A stretch of 58,123 nt of DNA, taken from positions 1 through 58,123 of the forward strand of contig NZ_JAIGNI010000036.1 in assembly GCF_026130175.1 (NCBI RefSeq). Reading direction: 5' to 3'. The DNA comes from Lyngbya sp. CCAP 1446/10. Its GTDB lineage: Bacteria; Cyanobacteriota; Cyanobacteriia; Cyanobacteriales; Microcoleaceae. The position numbers and the translations under genes are program-made. Under the pieces are notes generated by a model that saw nothing but the letters and a program-made list of their open reading frames with translations, ran no database searches and was not told the origin of the DNA. Shown here in pieces: positions 16,644-24,839 of the stretch; the stretch's first letter is position 1, and each line of letters opens with the position of its first letter.

Positions 16644-17147
16644 ATGAACACAATCAAACTCGAACCCAAAAGATCGCGCTTCATGGCTCTGCTGCTGACA
16701 ACGCTGCTGACCTTTCCGTTTTTGAGTGCTTGCGGTTCTAGCCAGCAAAGTTCCACTCCCCCGCCTCCTGTTGACGACACTCGCGCTGGCTCAGTGCAAA
16801 CTAATCGCGGCCCTAGTCCTACGCCCGAAGCAAAAAAAGGCTTGAACAATGCTCAAAAAGTAGGGATTACTTTAGTAGGAGCAGCAGCCCTTTACTACCT
16901 CTACCGCCAGCACCAAAACAAGCAAGAACAGGGGCCGCAGGGAAAATATTACCTTTCCAAAAACGGTCGCGTTTACTACCGCGATGCCCAGAATCGCGCT
17001 CACTGGGTAACGCCCCCGCCTGAAGGAATTAAAGTTCCAGAGTCCGAGGCAGCGCGTTACCGCGATTTCCAGGGGTACAACAACCAAACTACTGGCCGAG
17101 ACCTCAAAAGCTTACCTGAAGCTACAAGTCCTGTTCCGGCACAGTAA
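16644..17147 (+). CDS. Predicted lipoprotein with central membrane segment
   Basis: 167 residues. A basic start (MNTIKLEPKRSR) leads to a lipobox, FLSAC, with the lipidated cysteine at C30. A proline-rich linker follows, then a hydrophobic stretch (VGITLVGAAALYYLYRQHQ) near 72-90. The C-terminal domain has YYLSKNGRVYYRDAQNRAHW and VTPPPEGIKVPESEAARYRD. No Pfam family is recognised. ATG start; the long upstream gap suggests its own promoter. It lies 100 bp before a repeat-containing gene on the same strand. Confidence 0.7.
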   Translation: MNTIKLEPKRSRFMALLLTTLLTFPFLSACGSSQQSSTPPPPVDDTRAGSVQTNRGPSPTPEAKKGLNNAQKVGITLVGAAALYYLYRQHQNKQEQGPQGKYYLSKNGRVYYRDAQNRAHWVTPPPEGIKVPESEAARYRDFQGYNNQTTGRDLKSLPEATSPVPAQ

Positions 17148-17248
17148 TCAAACAATTTTAGATTGCCGATTTGAGATTTTCCATAAAATCTGGAATTCCC
17201 AATCTACAACAGCAGTTTTTCAACACATAAATAAAGAGGAACTTGATC

Positions 17249-17563
17249 ATGGTAGATGGATTTTTGCGGAAGTTAAAAGATGCGATCGTCGGGCCAGACA
17301 ACGAGCAAGTCGATCCTGATGCCAATTATGACGATCGCCAAAATCCCGGACAGTTCGGCAACGTGCGTCCGGCCAGCGAAGACCCCTATGGCGACCCGGC
17401 CGACAACGTAGCGGGTGCCGGACAGTTCGGCAACGTGCGTCCGGCCAGCGAAGACCCCTATGGCGACCCGGCCGACAACGTAGCGGATGCCGGACAGTTC
17501 GGCAACGTGCGTCCGGCCAGCGAAGACCCCTACGGCGACCCGGCTGATGAGGAAACAGTTTGA
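17249..17563 (+). CDS. Hypothetical protein with three near-identical 24-residue repeats
   Basis: 104 residues from ATG 17249, which has a Shine-Dalgarno (AAAGAGGA) at proper spacing; an upstream TTG (17243) lacks one. The N-terminus MVDGFLRKLKDAIVGPDNEQ is amphipathic. It is followed by three tandem units of GQFGNVRPASEDPYGDPADN type (DNA 17348-17419, 17420-17491, 17492 to the end). Repeats 1 and 2 differ at one base. The protein is acidic and probably disordered. Function unknown. A terminator follows at 17606. Confidence 0.75.
   Translation: MVDGFLRKLKDAIVGPDNEQVDPDANYDDRQNPGQFGNVRPASEDPYGDPADNVAGAGQFGNVRPASEDPYGDPADNVADAGQFGNVRPASEDPYGDPADEETV
17348..17560 (+). repeat. 72-bp tandem repeat, three copies, in frame
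   Basis: Unit begins GGACAGTTCGGCAACGTGCG. Copies 1 and 2 are 72 bp and differ by one base; copy 3 diverges in its last 15 or so bases. The unit length is a multiple of three, so copy-number change would keep the frame. Confidence 0.92.
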
Positions 17564-17605
17564 GTTTGAGCGACTTAGCTAGAAAAATTACCCGGTAAGC
17601 AACAT

Positions 17606-17630
17606 CACCCCTGCGGGGGTGTTTTTTTTT
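17606..17630 (+). terminator. Rho-independent terminator
   Basis: CACCCC-TGCG-GGGGTG stem-loop followed by nine T residues, 43 bp after the repeat-protein stop and just before the convergent tRNA gene. Confidence 0.9.
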
Positions 17631-17657
17631 GCCAATTTTTTTGCTAGTTCTCAAAAA

Positions 17658-17742
17658 CGGAGAGGGTGGGATTTGAACCCACGGAACCTTGCGGTTCACC
17701 TGATTTCAAGTCAGGCGCATTCGACCACTCTGCCACCTCTCC
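17658..17742 (-). tRNA. trnS-UGA: tRNA-Ser (anticodon UGA)
   Basis: Read on the minus strand, a 7-bp acceptor stem (GGAGAGG / CCTCTCC) with discriminator G encloses a D-arm, the anticodon stem-loop CTGA-CTTGAAA-TCAG, a long variable arm (GTGAACCGCAAGGTTC) and the T-arm GTGGGTTCAAATCCCAC. The loop gives anticodon UGA, reading UCA. The long variable arm confirms a class II serine tRNA. The 3' CCA is not encoded. Confidence 0.97.
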
Positions 17743-17776
17743 CGGCGCATAAATTTTATCATACCAGGACTTGCCC

Positions 17777-18703
17777 CTAACTACAAGTAGTTGCAGATCC
17801 AGTCGGCCGATAAAGAATTTGTTCTCTTTCCACCGCGAAATCTTCCCCTACCCACACCAGAGATACTTCCGACACTGCTCCATTTTCTAGCAGGACGATC
17901 GAGAAATTGCGCAGTTTCGAGCACTCTCTCTCCACAATTCGCGGTACGCTGGCCGCATTCAAATACACCGTACCCTCAGCACTCACCAGTGACTTCCGCC
18001 ACTCTTTTTTGATGTGTCGCAGTTGGTGGTGCATATGACCAAAAGTTACCAGAGGTATGTGCTTTCCCGAACTCCGAGTTCGATCGATCGCCTCCGCAAA
18101 ATCCGGGTCGCCCCAATCCCCCCCTAACGGCTTCCAATCTCGCCCGCAGGGGTCTTCAGGAGCCTCTCCCAGCCCCTTCGGGCCCGTATGACCCAAAAAA
18201 ATCACATTTTCGCAGTCAGCATCCGCCGCAGCCCCTGCAATGCGTCTGGCAGACTCCTCAAAACTTTCTACCCCAAACCACTCCGAGTAAAAATCCCCGT
18301 ACTTCCACTCCGATCCCCCCCAAGTAAACGGGCGGCTTCCCACCACAGTTACGCCCAATTCTGGAAAATCTCGCTTCCCGTAACCGACGTGGGCTTCCCC
18401 CATTAAATCTAACTGCTGTTTGACTCGATTCTCAAGAGTGCGATCGTAAGGGCACTGACTGCGGCCCCAATCCGTCGCCGTGTACCAAGCATCATGGTTC
18501 CCAAACACTGCGGCTTTCGGAATGTCCAAAGATGCGATCGCCCGCACCACCTCCACCGACTCATTGCCAAAATCCCCCACAAACAGCACCAAATCAACGC
18601 CCAGATGCTTCAGGGCCTCGCCGTCTTCTGGTTCCCAGTGATCGTGAACGTCCCCCACCACGGCAATTTTGATAGATTTAGTCTGATTCATTTGATTTGT
18701 CAT
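17777..18703 (-). CDS. Metallophosphoesterase, TIGR04168-like cyanobacterial family
   Basis: 308 residues. The calcineurin-like metal-binding motifs are in order: GDVHDHW (17-23), GDFGNE (43-48), GNHDAW (68-73), a LGHTGPKG loop and GHMHH late in the protein. These bind two metals for phosphomonoester or diester hydrolysis. The pattern fits a family conserved in cyanobacteria and plants whose substrate is unknown to me. The first of two close ATGs is used. It lies downstream of tRNA-Ser on the same strand and is divergent from nadA. Confidence 0.87.
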   Translation of the reverse strand: MTNQMNQTKSIKIAVVGDVHDHWEPEDGEALKHLGVDLVLFVGDFGNESVEVVRAIASLDIPKAAVFGNHDAWYTATDWGRSQCPYDRTLENRVKQQLDLMGEAHVGYGKRDFPELGVTVVGSRPFTWGGSEWKYGDFYSEWFGVESFEESARRIAGAAADADCENVIFLGHTGPKGLGEAPEDPCGRDWKPLGGDWGDPDFAEAIDRTRSSGKHIPLVTFGHMHHQLRHIKKEWRKSLVSAEGTVYLNAASVPRIVERECSKLRNFSIVLLENGAVSEVSLVWVGEDFAVEREQILYRPTGSATTCS

Positions 18704-18778
18704 GTGCGATCGATCCCTAGCCCCTTCTTATTATCAGCATAAGAAACAGCGACCAATTTTTGCACTCTCCCCCAGCCA

Positions 18779-18811
18779 TTTTTAGATTTTAGATTTTAGA
18801 TTTTAGATTAA
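18779..18811. repeat. Heptamer array (TTTTAGA)
   Basis: About four TTTTAGA units in tandem between the phosphoesterase gene and nadA. A shorter related array is at 36282-36312. Confidence 0.75.
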
Positions 18812-18909
18812 TTCAACCCAACCACCCGCTTACCACCATTTTTGGTGAATTCAACTATAATTCAAATACACTTGAGTCTAGCCGCCACCTTCCCCGGAAT
18901 ATTCTAACT

Positions 18910-19878
18910 GTGTTTACCACCGCACCAGCTCCGAATTTTACTCAAACCAGACTGCCCGACGACTTGTTTGCAGCAATTAACGCCCTCAAACAAGAGTTAA
19001 ACGCCGTCATTCTCGCCCACTATTACCAAGACTCCGACATTCAAGACATCGCAGACTTCATTGGCGACTCCCTCGAACTTGCCCGCAAAGCCGCCAACAC
19101 CAACGCCGATGTCATAGTTTTTGCCGGAGTTCATTTCATGGCAGAAACCGCCAAAATCCTCAATCCAGACAAATTAGTATTATTGCCAGACTTAAATGCA
19201 GGTTGTTCCCTCGCCGACAGTTGCCCGCCCGAAGCCTTTGCAGCATTCAAAGCCGATCGACCAAAACACTTAGTTATTTCCTACATTAACTGTACCGCCC
19301 AAATTAAGGCAATGAGCGACATAATTTGCACTAGCTCCAACGCCGTCAAAATAGTCAACCAAATTCCCGAAAATCAGCCAATAATCTTTGGGCCCGATCG
19401 CAATCTCGGCCGCTACGTCATGGAACAAAGCGGTAGACACATGGAACTTTGGCAAGGAGCCTGCATCGTCCACGAAAACTTCTCAGAAAAAAAGATAGTT
19501 CAACTCAAAATCGAAAATCCCGAAGCCGAAATCATCGCCCACCCAGAATGCGAACCTCCCGTACTTCGCCACGCGAATTATATCGGTTCCACCACAGCTT
19601 TGCTCAAATATTCTCAATCCAGTTCCAGCCAAGCTTTTATTGTGGCGACTGAACCGGGAATCATTCACCAAATGCAAAAGCAAACACCGCACAAACGCTT
19701 TATTCCCGCTCCTCCCAACAATAATAGTTGTGCTTGCAACGAATGCCCGCACATGAGATTAAATACCTTGGAAAAATTGTATCTAGCTATGAAAAATAAA
19801 ACCCCCGAAATTACCATGTCCCAAGAGCTGCAACTAGCGGCGTTGCAACCCATCCAACGAATGCTAGAAATGAGCTAA
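18910..19878 (+). CDS. nadA: Quinolinate synthase
   Basis: 322 residues, GTG start. It condenses iminoaspartate with dihydroxyacetone phosphate to quinolinate in de novo NAD synthesis, using a [4Fe-4S] cluster. The three cluster cysteines fit at C99 ([12 protein letters not shown]), C214 (AHPECEPPV) and C279 (CNECPHM). The substrate-binding stretches [20 protein letters not shown] and [11 protein letters not shown] are intact. Its length matches cyanobacterial NadA. No nadB or nadC is adjacent. A GTAGGGTG-type hairpin follows the stop. Confidence 0.97.
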   Translation: MFTTAPAPNFTQTRLPDDLFAAINALKQELNAVILAHYYQDSDIQDIADFIGDSLELARKAANTNADVIVFAGVHFMAETAKILNPDKLVLLPDLNAGCSLADSCPPEAFAAFKADRPKHLVISYINCTAQIKAMSDIICTSSNAVKIVNQIPENQPIIFGPDRNLGRYVMEQSGRHMELWQGACIVHENFSEKKIVQLKIENPEAEIIAHPECEPPVLRHANYIGSTTALLKYSQSSSSQAFIVATEPGIIHQMQKQTPHKRFIPAPPNNNSCACNECPHMRLNTLEKLYLAMKNKTPEITMSQELQLAALQPIQRMLEMS

Positions 19879-19909
19879 CCGTCAATAAGTAATTTTTAGT
19901 TAATCTATT

Positions 19910-19980
19910 GTAGGGTGTATTGGGCGCGACGATTAACTTAAGTCACCAAAAAACAAATCTTAAACCGCGCCCAACACACC
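19910..19980. repeat. 3'-end hairpin repeat, GTAGGGTG family (copy 2)
   Basis: GTAGGGTGTATTGGGCGCG on the left pairs with CGCGCCCAACACACC on the right. It lies 31 bp after the nadA stop. The stem is longer than in the other copies, but the outer GTAGGGTG is shared. Confidence 0.65.
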
Positions 19981-20140
19981 AATATTCATCAGCAATCCGT
20001 GCATCATTTGTCCATTTTTCATTTTCTATTCCTCTGCAACGAAAGCGGTTCATTCCTTGAAAAATTAGGAGCGATAAATGATTCCAGTTTCACAAGGAAA
20101 TGCAACTTTAGGCAAGAACCAAACCCTTAACTGATAAGTC

Positions 20141-20192
20141 ATTCCCAATTCCCAATTCCCAATTCCCAATTCCCAATTCCCAATTCCCAATT
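20141..20192. repeat. Heptamer array (ATTCCCA)
   Basis: Seven ATTCCCA units in tandem, ending 10 bp before the ATG of the next gene. It may cover the ribosome-binding region, since no Shine-Dalgarno is seen there. Confidence 0.85.
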
Positions 20193-20202
20193 GTCAAATG
20201 GT

Positions 20203-20820
20203 ATGATTCCAGAAAAACTGATGGTTTTCACCCGCTATCCCGAACCGGGAAAAACCAAAACTCGACTAATTCCCGTGCTGGGAGAAACAGGCGCTGCCAA
20301 CCTGCACCGCTTGATGGCCCAAAAGGTGATCGCCCGTAGCATCTCTCTCCAAAACTCCCGCCGACTATCCGTTGAAATTCACCACACAGGCGGCAGCCAA
20401 CAACAGATGCAAGACTGGTTGGGAAGCGATATTATTTATCAAAATCAAATAGACGGCGATTTGGGTGCAAGAATGACAGCCGCGTTTCAAAAGTCTTTTA
20501 ATTCAGGGGTTGACAAAGCTGTAATTATCGGCACTGATTGTCCTGCGTTGAAAGCAGAAATCATCGCACAAGCTTTTGACAAACTTAGCCAGCACGATTT
20601 AGTTTTGGGCCCAGCAAAAGACGGCGGTTATTATCTGATCGGGCTGCGGCGATCAATACCGGAATTGTTCAGGGGCATTAACTGGGGAACCAGTGAGGTA
20701 TTTGCTGCTACGCGGGCGATCGCCCAAAATCTTGATCTCAATATTGCTAATCTTCCCACTCTTGCAGATATCGATCTACCAGAGGATTTACTCGGTTTAG
20801 ATATGAATATCTTGAAATAA
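20203..20820 (+). CDS. TIGR04282-type glycosyltransferase (arsenosugar biosynthesis family)
   Basis: 205 residues from ATG 20203 ([20 protein letters not shown]); an upstream TTG at 20191 is inside the heptamer array and less likely. GT-A-like features are [15 protein letters not shown] at the N-terminus, the metal-site region [10 protein letters not shown] and [14 protein letters not shown]. The family (DUF2064) commonly accompanies arsenosugar biosynthesis genes. The partner TIGR04283-type gene follows 449 bp downstream. No arsM or radical SAM arsS gene is in the window, so an arsenosugar role is an inference from family habits. Confidence 0.8.
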
Positions 20821-21000
20821 CTAAACTATATTTAATGGATTTAATAAATCAGAAATTCTCATAGTTAATTGATTAAAAATACTTGATTGTGTAACCACAA
20901 GGTCATAATATAGTAAGTGTATTTGTCTAACCAAATGCACTGGTTAGACAGCGCTTGCGACAATAGTCGCAGGCGCGAGAAAAAGCAAATAATTAGCAAA

Positions 21001-21090
21001 AAATTACCAGAAAGAATTGGTTTAAAGCCTGAACCCTGATCGGGAGAAATTAAAATCAGACTCTTCATTGCTTCAATCCTCTTTCTTCCA
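21001..21090 (-). repeat. 90-bp dispersed element, copy B, with micro-ORF
   Basis: Inverted partner of 16181-16270. On the minus strand ATG at 21068 opens MKSLILISPDQGSGFKPILS, then GN, which continues past the block because TAA is replaced. The heptamer array 21100-21130 adjoins the element on its 5' side, as in copy A but without the intervening 98 bp. Confidence 0.75.
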
Positions 21091-21099
21091 CGTAAAGTG

Positions 21100-21130
21100 C
21101 TGTCAACTGTCAACTGTCAACTGTCAACTG
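21100..21130. repeat. Heptamer array (CTGTCAA, inverted TTGACAG)
   Basis: About four units, reverse complement of the array at 16052-16082, 10 bp from copy B of the 90-bp element. Confidence 0.85.
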
Positions 21131-21269
21131 AACGATCAGCTTTGTACAAAGTCTACCCTGGCACGTTAATGCTGAATGTGAGGGCGGGTTAAGCGTAAAA
21201 AATTAGCAAATAACAGATAAGCTTTGTACAAAACCCGCCATTTCTCTTTCAAGTGGTGATCAATTCTCT

Positions 21270-21986
21270 ATGTCGCCCGAAAATCTCAATCTCAAAATTT
21301 CCATTATCATTCCAGCCTTAAACGAAGCACCGACGATCGCCTCTGTCATCTGCACCGCCCAAAATGCCAAAAATGTTGAAATCATTGTCGCCGACGGCGG
21401 TAGCAGCGATCGCACCGCAGATATAGCGCAATCTTTAGGCGTGCGAGTTATCTCCACCGCGCGAGGTCGTGCTGCTCAAATGAATGCAGGTGCCGCCTCC
21501 GCTACTGGTGATATTCTGCTGTTCCTCCACGCCGACACTCTTTTGCCTTGTGGGTACGACTCTGGCGCACGCCTCGCACTAGCAAAACCGGAAACAGTAG
21601 GGGGGGCTTACTCACTCAAGATTGATGCCCCTCAGCACTGTCTGCGGCTGGTAGAAATAGGGGTAAACTGGCGATCGCGCTTTCTGCAAATGCCCTACGG
21701 CGACCAAGCCATTTTCCTCACCGCAGCTACCTTTGACAAAATCGGCGGTTTTCCCGACTTACCCCTGATGGAAGACTTTGAATTCGTGCGCCGATTGAAA
21801 AAACAAGGTCGCATCGAAATAGTGCCACAGCCCCTGTTCACATCCGCCCGCCGCTGGCAGCAGCTTGGGGTCATCCAAACCACCGTCATCAATCAAATAG
21901 TAATTATTGCTTATTTTTTCGGAGTACCGCCCGATCGACTCGCTTTCTGGTATAAGAGACAAAAGAAAAATTCTTCCGAAAACTAA
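21270..21986 (+). CDS. TIGR04283-type family 2 glycosyltransferase (arsenosugar biosynthesis family)
   Basis: 238 residues. It is a GT2 (GT-A) enzyme: ISIIIPALNEAPTIASVI, IIVADGGSSDRTADIA (the DGGSSD nucleotide-sugar site), ARGRAAQMNAGAA and ILLFLHADTLLP with the metal-binding HAD. Acceptor-side features are YGDQAIF and PLMEDFEFVRRLKKQGRIEI. TIGR04283 enzymes usually occur beside TIGR04282 enzymes, as here. The C-terminus is slightly hydrophobic (VINQIVIIAYFFGV), which may touch the membrane. Precise acceptor is unknown. Confidence 0.82.
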   Translation: MSPENLNLKISIIIPALNEAPTIASVICTAQNAKNVEIIVADGGSSDRTADIAQSLGVRVISTARGRAAQMNAGAASATGDILLFLHADTLLPCGYDSGARLALAKPETVGGAYSLKIDAPQHCLRLVEIGVNWRSRFLQMPYGDQAIFLTAATFDKIGGFPDLPLMEDFEFVRRLKKQGRIEIVPQPLFTSARRWQQLGVIQTTVINQIVIIAYFFGVPPDRLAFWYKRQKKNSSEN

Positions 21987-22100
21987 AGAATAGTGAACTT
22001 TTCTAAAGCTAGCTGCCAATTATGCAAATAGGAAACCCGTCCCTGCGTAAAATATGACTTGAACGCCTCAAAATTTACGCACAGCGAGGAAAAAGAGAAT

Positions 22101-22610
22101 ATGGCCGATCCCAGAGATGCAGAACTTATTAAACCCTTTAACGGCGACCCCTTCACGGGTCATCTAGCAACTCCCATCAGTGCTTCTGATTTCACAAAAG
22201 CATTTATCGGGAACTTGCCAATCTACCGCAAAGGACTCTCGCCCCTAGTTCGAGGTCTAGAAATCGGTTTGGCACACGGTTATTTCCTCGTCGGCCCCGA
22301 AATCGTCTTCGGACCCCTGCGGGATTATCCAGAAGCAGCTAATCTCGGGGGACTAATTACAGCCCTCGTGATAGTTCTGCTCGGCACACTAGGTATGTCT
22401 GCCTACGGTTTGGTCTCTTTCCAGCAAGACAACATCAGCTACCCCAGTGCTAATCCCATGACTCCCGATTCCCTCAGAAATGCTGAAGGATGGAGCCAAT
22501 TGACCGCTGGTTTCTTCATTGGCGGCATGAGCGGCGTCTTTGCTGCCTACTTCTTGCTCGAAAACTTTAATGGCGTTGATGCCATTTTCCGGGGTTTAGT
22601 CAACAATTAG
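22101..22610 (+). CDS. psaL: Photosystem I reaction centre subunit XI
   Basis: 169 residues from ATG 22101, preceded by AGGAAAAAGAGA; an upstream TTG at 22059 is not needed. PsaL sits in the thylakoid membrane at the interface of photosystem I oligomers. Hallmarks are the N-terminal FNGDPFTGHLATPISAS, the LPIYRKGLSPLVRGLEIGLA chlorophyll-binding helix, GYFLVGPEIVFGPLRD, and AEGWSQLTAGFFIGGMSG in the third helix. The loop before it (NISYPSANPMTPDSL) differs from the NPP-containing loop of trimer-forming species. psaI follows 57 bp downstream. Confidence 0.97.
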   Translation: MADPRDAELIKPFNGDPFTGHLATPISASDFTKAFIGNLPIYRKGLSPLVRGLEIGLAHGYFLVGPEIVFGPLRDYPEAANLGGLITALVIVLLGTLGMSAYGLVSFQQDNISYPSANPMTPDSLRNAEGWSQLTAGFFIGGMSGVFAAYFLLENFNGVDAIFRGLVNN

Positions 22611-22667
22611 ACTCCACTCCTCGATATCCCTGTTGGAACACGCTAACTTTAGTTTGGAGAATTTGAC

Positions 22668-22784
22668 ATGACAGGTACCTACGCTGCTTCTTTCTTGCCT
22701 TGGATTTTGATTCCGGTCGTTTGCTGGCTGATGCCAGTTGTGGTAATGGGTTTGTTGTTTATCCACATTGAAAGCGACGCCTGA
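22668..22784 (+). CDS. psaI: Photosystem I reaction centre subunit VIII
   Basis: 38 residues: [20 protein letters not shown] then [18 protein letters not shown]. This is the single-span PsaI, which helps anchor PsaL; the [18 protein letters not shown] core is nearly invariant in the family. ATG 22668 is preceded by TTTGGAGAAT. It lies 57 bp after psaL and probably shares its transcript. It is too short for ordinary ORF cut-offs. Confidence 0.96.
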   Translation: MTGTYAASFLPWILIPVVCWLMPVVVMGLLFIHIESDA

Positions 22785-23120
22785 GCTTTACCTGCTGAGC
22801 AACACCGAAGTTGGAAGACAGACAACTGCTCTGAAACTTCTCTCCTAAATCTAGGGAAAATCAGAAAAAATTGTTTTGAGATTGCTGGTAATTAGGAAAT
22901 TTGCTTTCTTTACCCCAACCCCCAGACTCGACTGTCTGGAGCAATCCTTCTGTCTTCTTCCATCTGAATTCGCCATTGCCAAAAATCCTCTGCCTTGCGG
23001 GCAGAGGATTTTTTTACAAATATTTTTATCCCGCAGGCACAAATCACCCGATCGCACAAGACAAATTGCGAAGTCGTGAGTCACAATTGTAATCGGAAAG
23101 TATCTGATAAGGAGACAACG
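22785..23120. other. Gap after psaI with terminator
   Basis: 336 bp. The only clear feature is the Rho-independent terminator at 22982-23015, about 200 bp after psaI. The stretch before it is a possible long 3' UTR. The 105 bp after it should carry the promoter of the lipoprotein gene. Short frames overlapping the hairpin are not credible genes. Confidence 0.6.
22982..23015 (+). terminator. Rho-independent terminator (psaL-psaI)
   Basis: AAAATCCTCTGCC / GGCAGAGGATTTT stem with a short TTGCG-type loop and a T7 run. Probably ends the psaL-psaI transcript. Confidence 0.9.
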
Positions 23121-23675
23121 ATGCCATTTCCATCCGCGCGCAAAATCTTAGCTCCATTTCTGATGTCGGTACTCCTGTTAGTAACCGCCTGCGGTCAAAC
23201 CCAAGCCCCATCCCGCTGGGACAAAGCTCAGCAGGAAAGCACCCAAACACCTGGTAAAGCCAAGCAGACAACTGCTGATAAATCAACTGCTCAAAATCCC
23301 AACCTGCCCAAGAAGGCTGTAGATGGTAGCAAGTTAAATAAATACTTCCCGTCATCCGGCGGCGGATTCAATCGCGTCTTTGCTCAAGAAAAATCAGGTT
23401 TTGCTGAAGCTAAGTTGAACAAAGGCGGTAAAAATGTCGCCATGCTCTCGATTAACGACATCGCCGGCAACACCTCAGCAGGGACAAAATTCCAGCAAAG
23501 TACCAAGAAAATTGGCGGCTATCCTGCCGTCAATCAGGGTGCTAATATCACTGCTGTGTTAGTGGCAAATCGCTATCAGGTGAAAGTTCAATCCCGCGAT
23601 CCCTCTTTTACCGCTAGCGATCGCGAAGCTTGGCTGTCAAAATTTAACCTCGCCGGCCTCGCTAGCGTTAAATAG
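23121..23675 (+). CDS. Predicted lipoprotein, 184 residues (hypothetical)
   Basis: ATG 23121 has an excellent Shine-Dalgarno (AAGGAGACAACG); the frame is open further upstream but through the terminator. The signal peptide ends in lipobox LVTAC with C24 lipidated. A charged, low-complexity linker (about 30-75) is followed by a folded domain: LNKYFPSSGGGFNRVFAQEK, AKLNKGGKNVAMLSINDIAG and YQVKVQSRDPSFTASDREAW. No family is recognised. It probably lies in the periplasm, attached to a membrane. A stand-alone transcript after the psaLI terminator. Confidence 0.75.
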   Translation: MPFPSARKILAPFLMSVLLLVTACGQTQAPSRWDKAQQESTQTPGKAKQTTADKSTAQNPNLPKKAVDGSKLNKYFPSSGGGFNRVFAQEKSGFAEAKLNKGGKNVAMLSINDIAGNTSAGTKFQQSTKKIGGYPAVNQGANITAVLVANRYQVKVQSRDPSFTASDREAWLSKFNLAGLASVK

Positions 23676-23811
23676 CAATGTCTCTAGTCAAACTCCGCGC
23701 TCGACTACAGTCTGGCGCTATCACAACTTGCGTCTCCCACAATGAGACTGTGAAGTTTTTGTCATCTGCCAAAAGTAATACCTTTGATTTCTGTTCAACA
23801 AGGAGTTTTTT

Positions 23812-24699
23812 GTGAGCAAAACAGTCTTTGAATTAGTCGATCAACTACCTAAAGACAACATGACTGTCAAAGCCCTCCGAGCCCTTGACTTTGTGGTTCC
23901 CGGCGAGTGGAACAATTTAGTTGGTTTTGAAAATACGATTCGCACCGTTACTGGCGAAACAGACGAAGATCTGATCCAGCAAATTGGCGATCGGGCGATC
24001 ACCCTCTACAACGATAAATCGGAAGGCTACCAACGCGCTCTCTGGCTCTACCAAACCATCGACAGTGCCTCCGGTGCCCTAGGCGCGGCTGCTATGGCCA
24101 ACAAAGTCTCCCAAAATGTCCCGTTTTTGGGCTTCCTCGGCAATCTCACCCCGAAGCCAGAAAAAGCTCAGACGATCGACCTTTCTTTGAAATTAGTCAC
24201 CGAATTGCTGGCTTTTTGCCAAATCAATGGGCTTCCGGGCGATAGCATCGGCGATTTTGCCGGAGCTTTGGGCGACTACGGCGGTGAATCCCTGATGCGG
24301 ATGGCTGCTTTGGTTTGTTTCGATGGTTTGATTCCCCTGGGCCCAGACTTTATCATGGCTACTCAGTCTTGGATTCAAAAGCTCTCCCCCAGCGATATGC
24401 AAGAAAATCCGGCGTTTAAGTCGATCAGCGGCATGATTCCTGGTGGTAATCCCGCTGGCCAACTCGGCTTTATCGGCGAAAGCTTTAACTCGGTTTCTGG
24501 CTGGATGGGCTCTTTTGTGAGCGATCGAGGTTTGACTCCCGAAAACGTACTCGGTCATTTACAGAGTTTTGTCGAAATTTCTGCTGACAAGGTGGACTAC
24601 GTGGGCGCATTCCTCGACATGACTACCAACTACTACGAACACACTGGTGTTCAAACTCTCGCCCGCCGTTTGGTTGAACGGGCTGTCGCTGAGATTTAG
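23812..24699 (+). CDS. Conserved cyanobacterial protein, 295 residues (hypothetical)
   Basis: GTG start with a Shine-Dalgarno (AAGGAG). The protein is soluble and largely helical: MSKTVFELVDQLPKDNMTVK, ALRALDFVVPGEWNNLVGF and DEDLIQQIGDRAITLYNDKS. A glycine-rich middle (DSIGDFAGALGDYGGESLMR) precedes an aromatic-rich C-terminal helix region. I recognise the style of a conserved cyanobacterial gene but no function. No catalytic motif, membrane segment or signal is evident. It is 136 bp after the lipoprotein gene. Confidence 0.7.
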   Translation: MSKTVFELVDQLPKDNMTVKALRALDFVVPGEWNNLVGFENTIRTVTGETDEDLIQQIGDRAITLYNDKSEGYQRALWLYQTIDSASGALGAAAMANKVSQNVPFLGFLGNLTPKPEKAQTIDLSLKLVTELLAFCQINGLPGDSIGDFAGALGDYGGESLMRMAALVCFDGLIPLGPDFIMATQSWIQKLSPSDMQENPAFKSISGMIPGGNPAGQLGFIGESFNSVSGWMGSFVSDRGLTPENVLGHLQSFVEISADKVDYVGAFLDMTTNYYEHTGVQTLARRLVERAVAEI

Positions 24700-24701
24700 A
24701 A

Positions 24702-24808
24702 TAGTCATTAGTCATTAGTCATTAGTCATTAGTTATTAGTCAGAGCCTCTGATCGTCCCGAAGAGAGAGCTTGAGACGGCACGACTGCTGACTAATGACT
24801 ACTGACTG
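24702..24808. repeat. Inverted pair of TTAGTCA heptamer arrays
   Basis: Left array 24702-24742 (TTAGTCA units) and right array 24788-24808 (TGACTAA/TGACTAC units) are inverted, enclosing about 45 bp of unique sequence. Transcripts could fold into a hairpin of about 20 bp just upstream of the DUF2996 gene. Confidence 0.75.
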
Positions 24809-24839
24809 CTCTACTCATCAATTTTAAAAGGAAGCGTTA

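Larger units (their letters stand above)
19879..20202. other. Non-coding gap after nadA
   Basis: 324 bp. It holds the GTAGGGTGTATTGGGCGCG hairpin repeat (19910-19980), about 160 bp of unremarkable AT-rich sequence, and the ATTCCCA heptamer array (20141-20192). No gene was seen. Confidence 0.6.
20821..21269. other. Non-coding gap between the two glycosyltransferase genes
   Basis: 449 bp. It contains an 8-bp-stem hairpin (TCTAACCA / TGGTTAGA, 20926-20948), an imperfect GCGCTTGCGAC / GTCGCAGGCGC hairpin, copy B of the 90-bp element (21001-21090), a heptamer array and two copies of a GATMAGCTTTGTACAAA direct repeat (about 21134 and 21219). The minus-strand frame through copy B (starting near 21113) is not supported beyond the duplicated block. 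Confidence 0.55.

Noticed and set aside
20865..21113. 82-codon minus-strand frame through copy B of the 90-bp element
   Set aside because: Only the 22 or so codons inside the duplicated block are shared with copy A; the rest runs through hairpins and AT-rich sequence.
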